Both the position numbers and the translations under genes were made by a program. The notes beneath the pieces were generated by a model. That model did not search any database and was not told the origin of the DNA. It saw only the letters and a list, made by a program, of their open reading frames with translations. A stretch of 64,000 nucleotides of DNA. Origin: Herbidospora yilanensis. GTDB lineage: Bacteria > Actinomycetota > Actinomycetes > Streptosporangiales > Streptosporangiaceae. Location of the stretch: the NCBI RefSeq assembly GCF_001570565.1, contig NZ_BBXE01000018.1, positions 1 to 64,000 of the forward strand, read 5' to 3'. Shown piece by piece: positions 55,986 through 64,000 of this stretch (within the stretch, counting starts at the first letter, position 1; each line of letters starts with the position of its first letter).

Positions 55986-57251
55986 GTGCCGAGACTTCGC
56001 ACCCCCCTTCTGTTAGCCCTGGTGGCGGGCCTCGTCGCCACCGCCGCGCCCGTTCCCGCCCAGGCCTCGACCGGCAGCTCGGGATACAAGCGGGTGGCCT
56101 ATTTCATCCAGTGGGGCATCTACGGCCGCGACTACCACGTCAAGGACATGGTGACGACCGGCGCCGCCGCCAAGCTCACCCACGTCAACTACGCCTTCGG
56201 CTTCGTCAACCAGGGCGGCGAGTGCTACTCGGCCGACCCGTGGGCCGACTGGCAGCGCCCCGTCCCGGCCGAGCAGAGCGTCGACGGCGTGGCCGACGAC
56301 GGCACCGGCGCCATCGCCGGCAACCTCAACCAGCTCAAGAAGCTGAAGGCCAAGTACCCGAGCCTCAAGGTCCTCATCTCGCTGGGCGGCTGGACCGGCT
56401 CCAAGTGGTTCTCCGACGCCGTCCTCACCCCCGAGGCCCGCACCAAGCTGGCCGCCTCCTGCGTCGACCTGTGGCTGAAGGGCAACCTGCCCGGCGCCGC
56501 CCCCGGCGCGGGCGCGGGCGTCTTCGACGGCATCGACCTCGACTGGGAGTGGCCCGGCTCGTCCGGCGAGGTCGGCAACGTGATCCGCCCCGAGGACAAG
56601 CAGAACTTCACGCTGTTCCTGGCCGAGCTGCGCAGCCAGATGAACGCCTACAACAAGAAGCACGAGCTCACCGCCTTCCTCCCCGCCGCCGCCGCCAAGA
56701 TCGACGCCGGCTTCGAGGTCAAGAAGGTCTTCTCCTACCTCGACTTCGCCACCGTCCAGGGCTACGACCTGCACGGCTCGTGGGAGCAGGTGACCGGCCA
56801 CAACGGCAACCTGTTCACCGACCGCAGGGACCCCAACACGGTCAAGTTCAGCGTCGACCAGACGGTCAAGGACTACCTGAGCCGCGGCGCCCCCAAGAAG
56901 AAGATCGTCGTCGGCGTCCCGTTCTACGGCCAGGGCTGGACCGGCGTCACCGCCGGCGGCAACGGCCTCTGGAAGCCCGCCACCGGCCCCGCCCCCGGCA
57001 AGTGGGCCAACGGCACCGACGACTACAAGGACATCGTCACCAAACCCGGCAAGCGCCACCGCGACCTGCTGACCGGCGCGTTGTGGCTGTACGACGGCAA
57101 CGAGTTCTGGTCCTACGACGACCCGATCTCACTGGTCGAGAAGGCGGCGTACATCCGCCTGAAGGGCCTCGGCGGCGCGATGATGTGGTCGATCGACCAG
57201 GACGACGACAAGGCGTCCCTGACGACCGCGCTCTACAAGGTCCTGCGCTGA
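55986..57251 (+). CDS. Secreted GH18 chitinase
   Basis: 421-residue secreted glycoside hydrolase. Signal peptide at residues 1-27 (PLLLALVAGLVATAAPVPAQ). The GH18 barrel has KVLISLGGWTGSKWF and the catalytic GVFDGIDLDWEWP (DxxDxDxE). VQGYDLHGSW and GGAMMWSIDQDD are C-terminal barrel strands. No chitin-binding or FnIII domain, so a single-domain enzyme. GTG 55986 has GGAG 6 nt upstream. Probably substrate-induced through the upstream palindrome. Confidence 0.94.
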   Translation: MPRLRTPLLLALVAGLVATAAPVPAQASTGSSGYKRVAYFIQWGIYGRDYHVKDMVTTGAAAKLTHVNYAFGFVNQGGECYSADPWADWQRPVPAEQSVDGVADDGTGAIAGNLNQLKKLKAKYPSLKVLISLGGWTGSKWFSDAVLTPEARTKLAASCVDLWLKGNLPGAAPGAGAGVFDGIDLDWEWPGSSGEVGNVIRPEDKQNFTLFLAELRSQMNAYNKKHELTAFLPAAAAKIDAGFEVKKVFSYLDFATVQGYDLHGSWEQVTGHNGNLFTDRRDPNTVKFSVDQTVKDYLSRGAPKKKIVVGVPFYGQGWTGVTAGGNGLWKPATGPAPGKWANGTDDYKDIVTKPGKRHRDLLTGALWLYDGNEFWSYDDPISLVEKAAYIRLKGLGGAMMWSIDQDDDKASLTTALYKVLR

Positions 57252-57262
57252 CCCGAACGACG

Positions 57263-57297
57263 AGGGCCGGAGCGCAACTGGGTCGCGCTCCGGCCCT
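57263..57297 (+). terminator. Chitinase terminator
   Basis: AGGGCCGGAGCGC (57263-57275), 9-nt loop, GCGCTCCGGCCCT (57285-57297): a perfect 13-bp stem followed by TTCTCTC, 11 bp after the stop. Also blocks readthrough from lepA in the other direction. Confidence 0.9.
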
Positions 57298-57434
57298 TTC
57301 TCTCGTCTCGTGTACGTCTCCACGACCGGCGGCAGACCGGACACGGTGAGTTTCAGATGGCCAGACCCCGGTCTCGCCGGCGAGATACTCGCGGACCAGC
57401 CTGAGCACCTCGGCCACGCAGGGAGCTCATGGCC

Positions 57435-59264
57435 CTACTTCTTGGCCTTTTCGGCGCCGCTGGAGTCGGTGCTCAGCGCGGCCACGAAGGCCTCCTGGGG
57501 GACCTCCACGCGGCCGACCATCTTCATGCGCTTCTTGCCCTCCTTCTGCTTCTCCAGCAGCTTGCGCTTGCGGGAGATGTCGCCGCCGTAGCACTTCGCG
57601 AGCACGTCCTTCCGGATCGCGCGGATGTTCTCGCGGGCGATCACGCGGGCGCCGATGGCCGCCTGGATGGGGACCTCGAACTGCTGCCTCGGGATCAGGT
57701 CTTTGAGCTTCTTGGCCATGTCGACGCCGTAGGCGTAGGCCTTCTCGCGGTGGACGATGGCCGAGAAGGCGTCGACGGCCTCGCCCTGGAGGAGGATGTC
57801 GACCTTGACCAGGTCGGAGTCCTGCTCGCCGGAGGGCTCGTAGTCGAGGGAGGCGTAGCCCCGGGTCTTCGACTTGAGCTGGTCGAAGAAGTCGAAGATG
57901 ATCTCGCCGAGGGGCAGGGTGTAGCGGATCTCGACGCGGTCTTCGCTCAGGTAGTCCATGCCCTGGAGGGCGCCGCGGCGGCCCTGGCAGAGCTCCATGA
58001 TGGCCCCGATGAACTCGGCGGGGGCCAGGACGGTCGCCTTCACGGTCGGCTCGTAGATCTCGGCGATCTTGCCCTCGGGGAACTCCGAGGGGTTGGTCAC
58101 CGTGTGCTCGGTGCCGTCTTCCATGATGACGCGGTAGATGACGTTGGGGGCGGTCGAGATCAGGGCCAGGTTGAACTCGCGCTCCAGGCGCTCGCGCACG
58201 ATCTCCATGTGGAGCAGGCCGAGGAAGCCGCAGCGGAAGCCGAAGCCCAGGGCCGCCGACGACTCGGGCTCGTAGACCAGGGCCGCGTCGTTGAGGCGGA
58301 GCTTGTCGAGGGCCTCGCGGAGCTCGGGGAAGTCGTCGCCGTCGATCGGGTAGAGGCCCGAGTAGACCATCGGCCGGGGGTGCTCGTAGCCGCCGAGCGC
58401 GTCGTCGGCCGGCTTGACGGCCGAGGTGACCGTGTCGCCCACCCGGGACTGGCGGACGTCCTTCACGCCGGTGATCAGGTAGCCCACCTCGCCGACGCCG
58501 AGGCCGAGGGGCGACGGCAGCGGCTCGGGGCTGATGACGCCGATCTCCAGCGTCTCGTGCTGGGCGCGGGTCGACATCATGAGGATGCGCTCGCGCTTGC
58601 CGAGGTGGCCGTCCATCACGCGGACGTAGGTGACCACGCCCCGGTAGGTGTCGTAGACCGAGTCGAAGATGAGGGCCCGCGCGGGGGCGTCGGCGTCGCC
58701 GACCGGGGCGGGGATCGTGTCGACGACGTGGTCGAGCAGCTCCTTGACGCCCACGCCGGTCTTGCCCGAGACGCGCAGCACGTCGGAGGGGTCGCAGCCG
58801 ATCAGGCCGGCCAGCTCCTCGGCGTACTTCTCCGGCTGGGCGGCCGGGAGGTCGATCTTGTTGAGGACCGGGATGATGTTGAGGTCGGCGTTCATGGCCA
58901 GGTAGAGGTTGGCCAGCGTCTGGGCCTCGATGCCCTGGGCGGCGTCGACCAGCAGGACCGCGCCCTCGCACGCCTGGAGCGACCGCGACACCTCATAGGT
59001 GAAGTCGACGTGGCCGGGCGTGTCGATCATGTTGAGCACGTGGCCGTTCCAGGGCAGCCGGACCGCCTGGGACTTGATGGTGATGCCGCGCTCGCGCTCG
59101 ATGTCCATCCGGTCGAGGTATTGGGCGCGCATGGACCGGTCGTCGACCACACCGGTGATCTGGAGCATCCGGTCGGCAAGCGTTGACTTGCCATGGTCGA
59201 TGTGCGCGATGATGCAGAAATTGCGGATCAACGCGGGGTCGGTCTGGCCGGTCTGAGTGCGCAC
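57435..59264 (-). CDS. lepA: Elongation factor 4 (LepA)
   Basis: 609-residue translational GTPase that acts on stalled or mistranslocated ribosomes. G1 [18 protein letters not shown]2 RERGITIK, G3 [16 protein letters not shown]4 NKIDL; domains II-V continue to the LepA-specific C-terminal domain ([40 protein letters not shown]). GTG 59264 gives the usual short tail before DPALIRNF; an ATG at 59325 is possible. Conserved neighbours hemW and rpsT. Confidence 0.96.
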   Translation of the reverse strand: MRTQTGQTDPALIRNFCIIAHIDHGKSTLADRMLQITGVVDDRSMRAQYLDRMDIERERGITIKSQAVRLPWNGHVLNMIDTPGHVDFTYEVSRSLQACEGAVLLVDAAQGIEAQTLANLYLAMNADLNIIPVLNKIDLPAAQPEKYAEELAGLIGCDPSDVLRVSGKTGVGVKELLDHVVDTIPAPVGDADAPARALIFDSVYDTYRGVVTYVRVMDGHLGKRERILMMSTRAQHETLEIGVISPEPLPSPLGLGVGEVGYLITGVKDVRQSRVGDTVTSAVKPADDALGGYEHPRPMVYSGLYPIDGDDFPELREALDKLRLNDAALVYEPESSAALGFGFRCGFLGLLHMEIVRERLEREFNLALISTAPNVIYRVIMEDGTEHTVTNPSEFPEGKIAEIYEPTVKATVLAPAEFIGAIMELCQGRRGALQGMDYLSEDRVEIRYTLPLGEIIFDFFDQLKSKTRGYASLDYEPSGEQDSDLVKVDILLQGEAVDAFSAIVHREKAYAYGVDMAKKLKDLIPRQQFEVPIQAAIGARVIARENIRAIRKDVLAKCYGGDISRKRKLLEKQKEGKKRMKMVGRVEVPQEAFVAALSTDSSGAEKAKK

Positions 59265-59338
59265 CGAAGTCCGTTTCAACTGGGATTGAGGCGATCGACG
59301 GCTGGCGGAGCAGCCACCCTCCATGGTCGCATGTCCCC

Positions 59339-60343
59339 ATGCTTGCCTCGACCACCCGCCGCCGTGTGCTGCTCGGCCTGTCGATTCTCCTCGCCGTTCC
59401 CCTCGTGCCGGCGGTGACCGGCATGGCCGTATTACGACTCGACTACCTGGGCACTCCCTCGGCCACGGCACGCTCGGCGGGGACCGACGCGTTGTGGATG
59501 GGGCACATGTGGGTCGACGGGCGGCGTACCGAGAAGGATCTCGAAGCGCTGAAGCCGCGTCTCACCCACATGCGCGACGTGTTCGTGCACTCCGGGCCCT
59601 ATGGCTCCGACGGGCGGCTCGACCCGGCCCTCCACCCGGGGTCGCGCGACTTCCTCTCCTGGGCGCGCGCCCACCTGCCGGGGGTGCGGGTGCTGCCGTG
59701 GCTGGGGCAGACGGTCAACGAGGACGACGCGGGCTTCCTCGACCTCGACGACCCGGCCACCCGGGCGAACATCATCGCGGGGGCGCGCGAGATCGTCGCG
59801 CTCGGCTACGACGGCGTCCACTACAACTTCGAGCCCGTCATGGACGGCGACGCCTCCTATCTGAGGCTTCTTGAGGAGACGCGGCAGGCCGTCCCGAACG
59901 CCCGGATCTCCGTCGCGAGCCACCAGATCGAGCCCTTCCCCGGGGCGGTGACGGGCTGGAACGCCGTGGTCGGGCACGGGAAGTACTGGTCGGAGGGCTA
60001 CTTCGCGAAGGTGGCCGAGCGGGTCGACCAGGTCGCGATCATGACCTACGACTCGTGGACGCCTCTCCAGACCGTGTACGGCGGCTGGGTCGCCCGCCAG
60101 GCGCGCAAGGCCTTCGCGCTGGCCCCCGAATCGACGGGCGTGCTGATCGGCGCCCCGGCCTACCACGACCACAAACTCGGCCTCACCGATTACGCCGAGA
60201 GTGTGGAGATGGCCGCCGAAGGGCTCCGGCTGGTGATCAGCGAGACTCCGCGCGAGGACACCGGACTGGCCCTCTACGTCGACTTCGCCGCCACGGAGGA
60301 GGATTGGAGGGAGTACCGCGAGTCATGGGTGCTGGTATCCTAG
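59339..60343 (+). CDS. Membrane-anchored GH18-like TIM-barrel protein
   Basis: 334-residue protein with an N-terminal TM anchor or signal ([20 protein letters not shown]) and a GH18-like barrel: [28 protein letters not shown] (catalytic-type Glu kept, but the DxDxE is altered to HYNFE), [24 protein letters not shown]. Probably a glycosidase or lectin-like relative with a changed active site. Diverges from lepA by 74 bp. It ends 78 bp before rpsT, whose promoter may lie in its 3' end (TATCCT at 60336). Confidence 0.75.
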   Translation: MLASTTRRRVLLGLSILLAVPLVPAVTGMAVLRLDYLGTPSATARSAGTDALWMGHMWVDGRRTEKDLEALKPRLTHMRDVFVHSGPYGSDGRLDPALHPGSRDFLSWARAHLPGVRVLPWLGQTVNEDDAGFLDLDDPATRANIIAGAREIVALGYDGVHYNFEPVMDGDASYLRLLEETRQAVPNARISVASHQIEPFPGAVTGWNAVVGHGKYWSEGYFAKVAERVDQVAIMTYDSWTPLQTVYGGWVARQARKAFALAPESTGVLIGAPAYHDHKLGLTDYAESVEMAAEGLRLVISETPREDTGLALYVDFAATEEDWREYRESWVLVS

Positions 60344-60421
60344 ACAACTGCGTATGGCACGCCCTCTCACCGAGCCAGCGCGACCCATACCGAAACCCAG
60401 ACTTCATTTCGAGGCTTCTTC

Positions 60422-60691
60422 GTGGCGAACATCAAGTCCCAGATCAAGCGCAACCGGCAGAACGAAAAGGCCCGGCAGCGCAACAAGGCCGTCAAGTCGT
60501 CCCTCAAGACGGCTGTCCGCAAGTTCCGCGAGGCCGCCGAGTCCGGTGACGCCGCCGCGGCGTCCGCGGCGATGCAGGCGGCCAGCCGCCAGCTCGACAA
60601 GGCCGTGAGCAAGGGCGTCATCCACAAGAACCAGGCCGCCAACCGCAAGTCGGCGATCGCCAAGCGCGCCGCCGCCCTCGCGGCCGGCTAA
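60422..60691 (+). CDS. rpsT: 30S ribosomal protein S20
   Basis: 89-residue basic helical ribosomal protein: [61 protein letters not shown] 60422 is the start. The leader 60344-60421 contains complementary GTATGG and CCATAC segments that could form a hairpin. A terminator follows the gene. Confidence 0.98.
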   Translation: MANIKSQIKRNRQNEKARQRNKAVKSSLKTAVRKFREAAESGDAAAASAAMQAASRQLDKAVSKGVIHKNQAANRKSAIAKRAAALAAG

Positions 60692-60717
60692 AGGTCTGCG
60701 TTCAAGCGACATCCGGA

Positions 60718-60750
60718 AGCCGTGTCCCGACAGCGTCGGGCGCGGCTTTC
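60718..60750 (+). terminator. rpsT terminator
   Basis: AGCCGTGTCCCGAC pairs with GTCGGGCGCGGCT (one bulge, one G-T pair), loop AGC, then TTTCGTCGTTG. It begins 26 bp after the rpsT stop. Intrinsic terminator. Confidence 0.8.
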
Positions 60751-60910
60751 GTCGTTGTCGGGATTCAACCCGTAAAATGTCACGTTTTCGATATCACATT
60801 GGCATCGCCGCAGCGTACCGGCTAGGTCACCGTCTTCCCTGACCGGCCGTCAAGAGGGCCCGCTCCCCTATCGTGTGCCGCACAACGGCAAAAACGATGG
60901 GAGTCGGTAC

Positions 60911-63900
60911 ATGCGGGGGCGTATTCCGCTGGTCCTGCGACGCGCGCTCAGCCAGCCGCTCCTCCTCGTCGCCGCGTTCGGTTCGATCCTGCTGGCCACC
61001 ACGGCGCTCGTGGCGCTGATCATGTACGCCGTCACCGTCGCCGAGGTCGGCGTCCGGCGGACCATGGAGACGGCCCCGATCCGGACCACCTCGGCCAAGG
61101 TCACCACGCCGGTCGACGCGACGACCTTCCCCCAGCGCGACGCCCTCGTCCGGGCGCAGCTCGGCAAGACCTACGGCGACGTGCCCGCCGAGGTCACGGT
61201 CGGCATCCGGTCCGACTCCTACGCGATGCCCGGCCAGGAGAAGCTGGAGCAGCCCGAGCTGACGCGGTTCGCCACCTACGAGAACCTCGACCGGCACGCC
61301 CAGCTCGTCGAGGGCGCCTGGCCGGCGGCCTCGCCGACGGGGGCCGTCGAGGTCGTGTTGTCGCAACCGGCCGCGCAGGAGATGAACCTGACCAGCGGCG
61401 CCACCTTCACGGTCGTGGGGCGGCTCGACGCCAAGCCGGTCGACGTGAAGGTCAGCGGGATCTACCAGCTCACCGACCCCTACAGCGACCGGTGGAACGG
61501 CGACGAACTGCTGCGGCGGGGAGCGGAGATCCGCAACTACACGACGTACGGGCCGATGATGGTGGCGCCGGAGACGTTCGTGCAGCGGTTCGCGACGAAC
61601 GTGACGGCGACCTGGTTCGCGGTGCCCGACCTGCGGAACCTGCCGCGTGAGGAGCTGCGGCCGTTCGCCGGCGCGGTGGCCGCCCTCAACGACGACCTCA
61701 AGCGCGAGTGCCCGGGCTGCGCGGCGATCAGCAACCTGCCCGAGATGCTCGGCCAGCTCGACCAGGCCGCGCTGGTGGCCCGCTCGACGATGCTGGTGCC
61801 GGTGCTGCAACTGCTGGTGCTGGCGGCGTACGCGCTGATGCTGACGGCGCGGCTGCTGGCCGACCACCGGCGGATGGAGGTCGCGCTGCTGCGCTCGCGC
61901 GGCGCGGGCTCGCTGCGGCTGGGGCTGCTGGCGGGGGCCGAGTCGCTGCTGGTGGCGCTGCCGTGCGCCATCATCGCCCCGTTCCTGGCCCCGCCCGTGC
62001 TGACGCTGGTCGGGTCGCTGCCGTGGTTGCGGGCCACCGGGGTGCGGCTGACGCCCACGCCCGACCTGTCGACGTTCCTGATCTCGGCGGGGGTCGCGCT
62101 CGCGTGCGCCGTCCTGCTGGCGCTGCCGGCGTGGCGGGGGGCGCGGCGGACGTACATAGAAGAACAGTCGGCCCGCGGGCGCGGCGAGAAGCAGGGCATC
62201 GTCCAGCGCGCCGGGGGCGACCTGGTCCTGCTGGTCGTCGCAGCGCTCGCGGTCTGGCAGCTCCAGCGGTACGGCTCTCCGGTCACCTCCACGACGAGCG
62301 GCGGTCTCGGCATCGACCCGCTGATCGTGACGGGACCGGCACTGGCCCTTCTGTGCGGGGGCATGCTGGGCCTGCGGCTCGTCCCGATCGTCTCGGGCAT
62401 CGCCGAACGGTGGACGAGCCGCAGGTCCAGCCTCGCGCCGGCGCTGGGCGCCTGGCAGGTCAGCCGCCGCCCGCTGCGCTACTCGGGCCCCGTGCTGCTG
62501 CTGACGATGGCCATCGCGATCGGCGTGGTGTCGATCGCGACGGCGGCGACCTGGCGGGGGTCCCAGGAGGACCAGGCACGCCACATCGCCGCCGCCGACC
62601 TGCGGGTCGCCGGGCCCATCGCGGGCGCCGAACTCGGCACGCTCGGCCGGGCGGGCACCTACGCCGCGCTGCCCGGCGTCACCGGGATCAGCCCGGTCTA
62701 CCGGGGCACGGTCGAACTCGGCGGCGACGACGCGGTGTTCCTGGCCGCCGACGCCGGACGCCTCGACGGGCTGCTGCACCTGCGCCCCGACCTGACCCCG
62801 ATGACCGTGCCGGAGCTCGCGGGCGAGTTGTCCTCGGCCCGACCCGACCCGGCCTCGATCACGATCCCCGGCGAGCCCGGCGCCCTGACGCTCGGCACCC
62901 GGCTCACCCTCGACGACCCGGCCCTCGCGGACGCCTACCGGAGCATCCCGCTGCGCCTGGTGGTCCGCGACCGTCTCGGCACCCGGACCGAGGTCTGGAC
63001 CGGCCTGCTCGCGCCCGACGGCCGCCACCACCGGGTCACGGCCGATCTGAAGGCGCTGGGCGGGCGCTCCGGCACGATCGCCTACCCGCTGACGCTTGAG
63101 GGCGTGCTGCTCGACGTGCCGATCCCGCCCGAGGGCAGCCCGATCACCCTGGCCGTCGACGCCGTCACCACCGACGCCGGGACCACGCTGGAGGCGCCCT
63201 CCTGGACGGTCGCCCAGCGCGGCAAGCAGAACCTCGACAAGCCCTCGGTCACGCCCGGCGGGTTCCTGACGCTGACGACCGGCCGGCCCGCCCCCCACCC
63301 GGCCGACGCGCCGTTCGAATGGGAGCACATCGCGCTGCTGCCCGGCCCGGCGGCCACGACCACGCTGCCGGTCGCGGTCACCGCCGACCTCGCCGCCAGC
63401 TCGAAGCTCGTGATCGGCAAGACCACGACCATGGCGATCGACGGCACGCCGACCCCGGTGACGCCCGTCGCCGTCCTGGACGCGATGCCCGGGACCGAGG
63501 GCGCGCAGCCGGCCGTGCTGGCCGACCTGGAGACCGTCCAGGCGCGGGACCTCGCGGGGGCGTACACCCCCCATTCCGCCACGGAGTGGTGGCTCGCCAC
63601 CGACGGCCCGCGGGCCGAGGCGGAGATGAGAAGGCACCTCGACTGGGACCAGACGATCGTGTCGCGGGCGGCGCTGACCCGCCAGCTCCAGGACGACCCG
63701 CTGGCCAGCGGCCTGCAGGGCGCGCTGATCCTGGGCTTCGCGGCGGCGCTGGTCTTCGCGGTGCTCGGCTTCCTCGTCAACGCGGCCGTCGCGGCCCGCG
63801 AACGCGCCACCGAGTTCGCGCTGCTGCGCGCGCTCGGGGTGAGCTTCAACCAGGTCTTCGGGCTGCTCGCCGTCGAGCAGACCTTCATCATCGGGTTGTC

Positions 63901-64000
63901 CCTGCTGGGCGGTACGGCTCTCGCCGTCGCCGTGGCCACCCTCGTCGTGCCGCACATCGTGCTCACCGGGCAGGCGACGGCCGTGACGCCCGGAGTGCTG
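60911..64000 (+). CDS. FtsX-like ABC transporter permease, 3' end cut
   Basis: At least 1030 residues of a large MacB/FtsX-type permease with two TM modules, running off the right edge. N-terminal TM (LLVAAFGSILLATTALVALI), a periplasmic core, TM2-4 near residues 295-420 (LLVLAAYALMLTARLLADHR; LLRSRGAGSLRLGLLAG is the FtsX cytoplasmic loop), a second module from about 435, periplasmic core 2, and the last TM set from about 935 (FALLRALGVSFNQVFGLLAV). ATG 60911 has GGAG upstream. It likely pairs with an ATPase gene beyond the window. Confidence 0.92.
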   Translation, partial: MRGRIPLVLRRALSQPLLLVAAFGSILLATTALVALIMYAVTVAEVGVRRTMETAPIRTTSAKVTTPVDATTFPQRDALVRAQLGKTYGDVPAEVTVGIRSDSYAMPGQEKLEQPELTRFATYENLDRHAQLVEGAWPAASPTGAVEVVLSQPAAQEMNLTSGATFTVVGRLDAKPVDVKVSGIYQLTDPYSDRWNGDELLRRGAEIRNYTTYGPMMVAPETFVQRFATNVTATWFAVPDLRNLPREELRPFAGAVAALNDDLKRECPGCAAISNLPEMLGQLDQAALVARSTMLVPVLQLLVLAAYALMLTARLLADHRRMEVALLRSRGAGSLRLGLLAGAESLLVALPCAIIAPFLAPPVLTLVGSLPWLRATGVRLTPTPDLSTFLISAGVALACAVLLALPAWRGARRTYIEEQSARGRGEKQGIVQRAGGDLVLLVVAALAVWQLQRYGSPVTSTTSGGLGIDPLIVTGPALALLCGGMLGLRLVPIVSGIAERWTSRRSSLAPALGAWQVSRRPLRYSGPVLLLTMAIAIGVVSIATAATWRGSQEDQARHIAAADLRVAGPIAGAELGTLGRAGTYAALPGVTGISPVYRGTVELGGDDAVFLAADAGRLDGLLHLRPDLTPMTVPELAGELSSARPDPASITIPGEPGALTLGTRLTLDDPALADAYRSIPLRLVVRDRLGTRTEVWTGLLAPDGRHHRVTADLKALGGRSGTIAYPLTLEGVLLDVPIPPEGSPITLAVDAVTTDAGTTLEAPSWTVAQRGKQNLDKPSVTPGGFLTLTTGRPAPHPADAPFEWEHIALLPGPAATTTLPVAVTADLAASSKLVIGKTTTMAIDGTPTPVTPVAVLDAMPGTEGAQPAVLADLETVQARDLAGAYTPHSATEWWLATDGPRAEAEMRRHLDWDQTIVSRAALTRQLQDDPLASGLQGALILGFAAALVFAVLGFLVNAAVAARERATEFALLRALGVSFNQVFGLLAVEQTFIIGLSLLGGTALAVAVATLVVPHIVLTGQATAVTPGVL

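Noticed and set aside
57310-57420. Short minus frame after lepA starting VAEVLRLVREYLAGE
   Set aside because: Coding-like for about 28 codons, but it runs into the chitinase terminator and gene and has no Shine-Dalgarno; at most a remnant.
60827-63955. 1042-codon minus frame at the right end
   Set aside because: Shadow of the FtsX permease; Arg/Gly/Gln-rich, no recognisable motif.

Overview
The window is chromosomal DNA from a very GC-rich, filamentous-type actinomycete. Supporting signs are the strong G/C third-position bias, frequent GTG/TTG starts, ATGA-coupled genes, an XRE-DUF5753/DUF397 pair, a BTAD (AfsR-type) regulator, an actinobacterial CIRCE element at hrcA and a leucine-rich leuA leader peptide. 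The gene mix suggests the Streptosporangiales or a close relative. This is inferred from gene content; no search was run.

The minus strand carries a conserved actinobacterial housekeeping backbone. From right to left it reads lepA, hemW, hrcA-dnaJ-rsmE, HIT-phoH-ybeY-CNNM, a lipoprotein gene, a cytidine-deaminase-like gene, era, leuA, recO and uppS (cut by the left edge). Plus-strand rpsT and an FtsX-type permease (cut by the right edge) lie at the right end. Accessory blocks sit between the backbone pieces.

Region by region: 1-1554 uppS/recO. 1723-3971 a CDP-alcohol phosphatidyltransferase and its DUF5941 partner. 3968-5322 two tandem hemerythrin paralogues. 5416-10968 a BTAD-ATPase regulator and an MMPL exporter. 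10976-12284 an XRE/DUF397 pair sharing a palindrome. 12281-13024 a decayed ABC-2 permease and gene-poor DNA. 13025-15287 a small protein-ArsR-SulP operon with a long inverted-repeat operator. 15426-18027 Lrp, an arginine-dihydrolase-like enzyme and RocD. 18011-21681 an SRPBCC-epimerase-PhoD operon divergent from a TetR gene with two palindromic operators. 21850-24928 a compact glutamate-dehydrogenase-like protein and two oxidoreductases. 25064-26910 leuA with its leader peptide. 26971-29153 DUF2630 and two GNAT proteins. 29291-39832 a complete urea locus. 39842-42201 a membrane protein and the era group. 42505-45424 a PNPOx-like protein, a two-component system and a VanY-like peptidase. 45426-48587 CNNM to HIT. 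48717-50026 an ECF sigma factor and a membrane partner. 50181-55865 heat-shock genes, DUF3097 and hemW. 55986-60343 two GH18-type proteins flanking lepA. 60422-64000 rpsT and the FtsX permease.

The main physiological theme is nitrogen scavenging. urtABCDE would import urea and ureABCFGD would hydrolyse it to ammonia; the two operons diverge from one 231-bp promoter region. The arginine-dihydrolase-like/RocD pair would release nitrogen from arginine. The most unusual feature is an IS200/IS605-type element wedged between ureA and ureB. Its end supplies the ureA stop codon. It encodes a miniature TnpB that has lost RuvC-I and half of its zinc ribbon through in-frame deletions but keeps an omega-RNA-like 3' end. 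Other items worth following are the leuA attenuator, a terminator with no assigned gene at 42260-42301, the compact GDH, and several clean palindromic operators.
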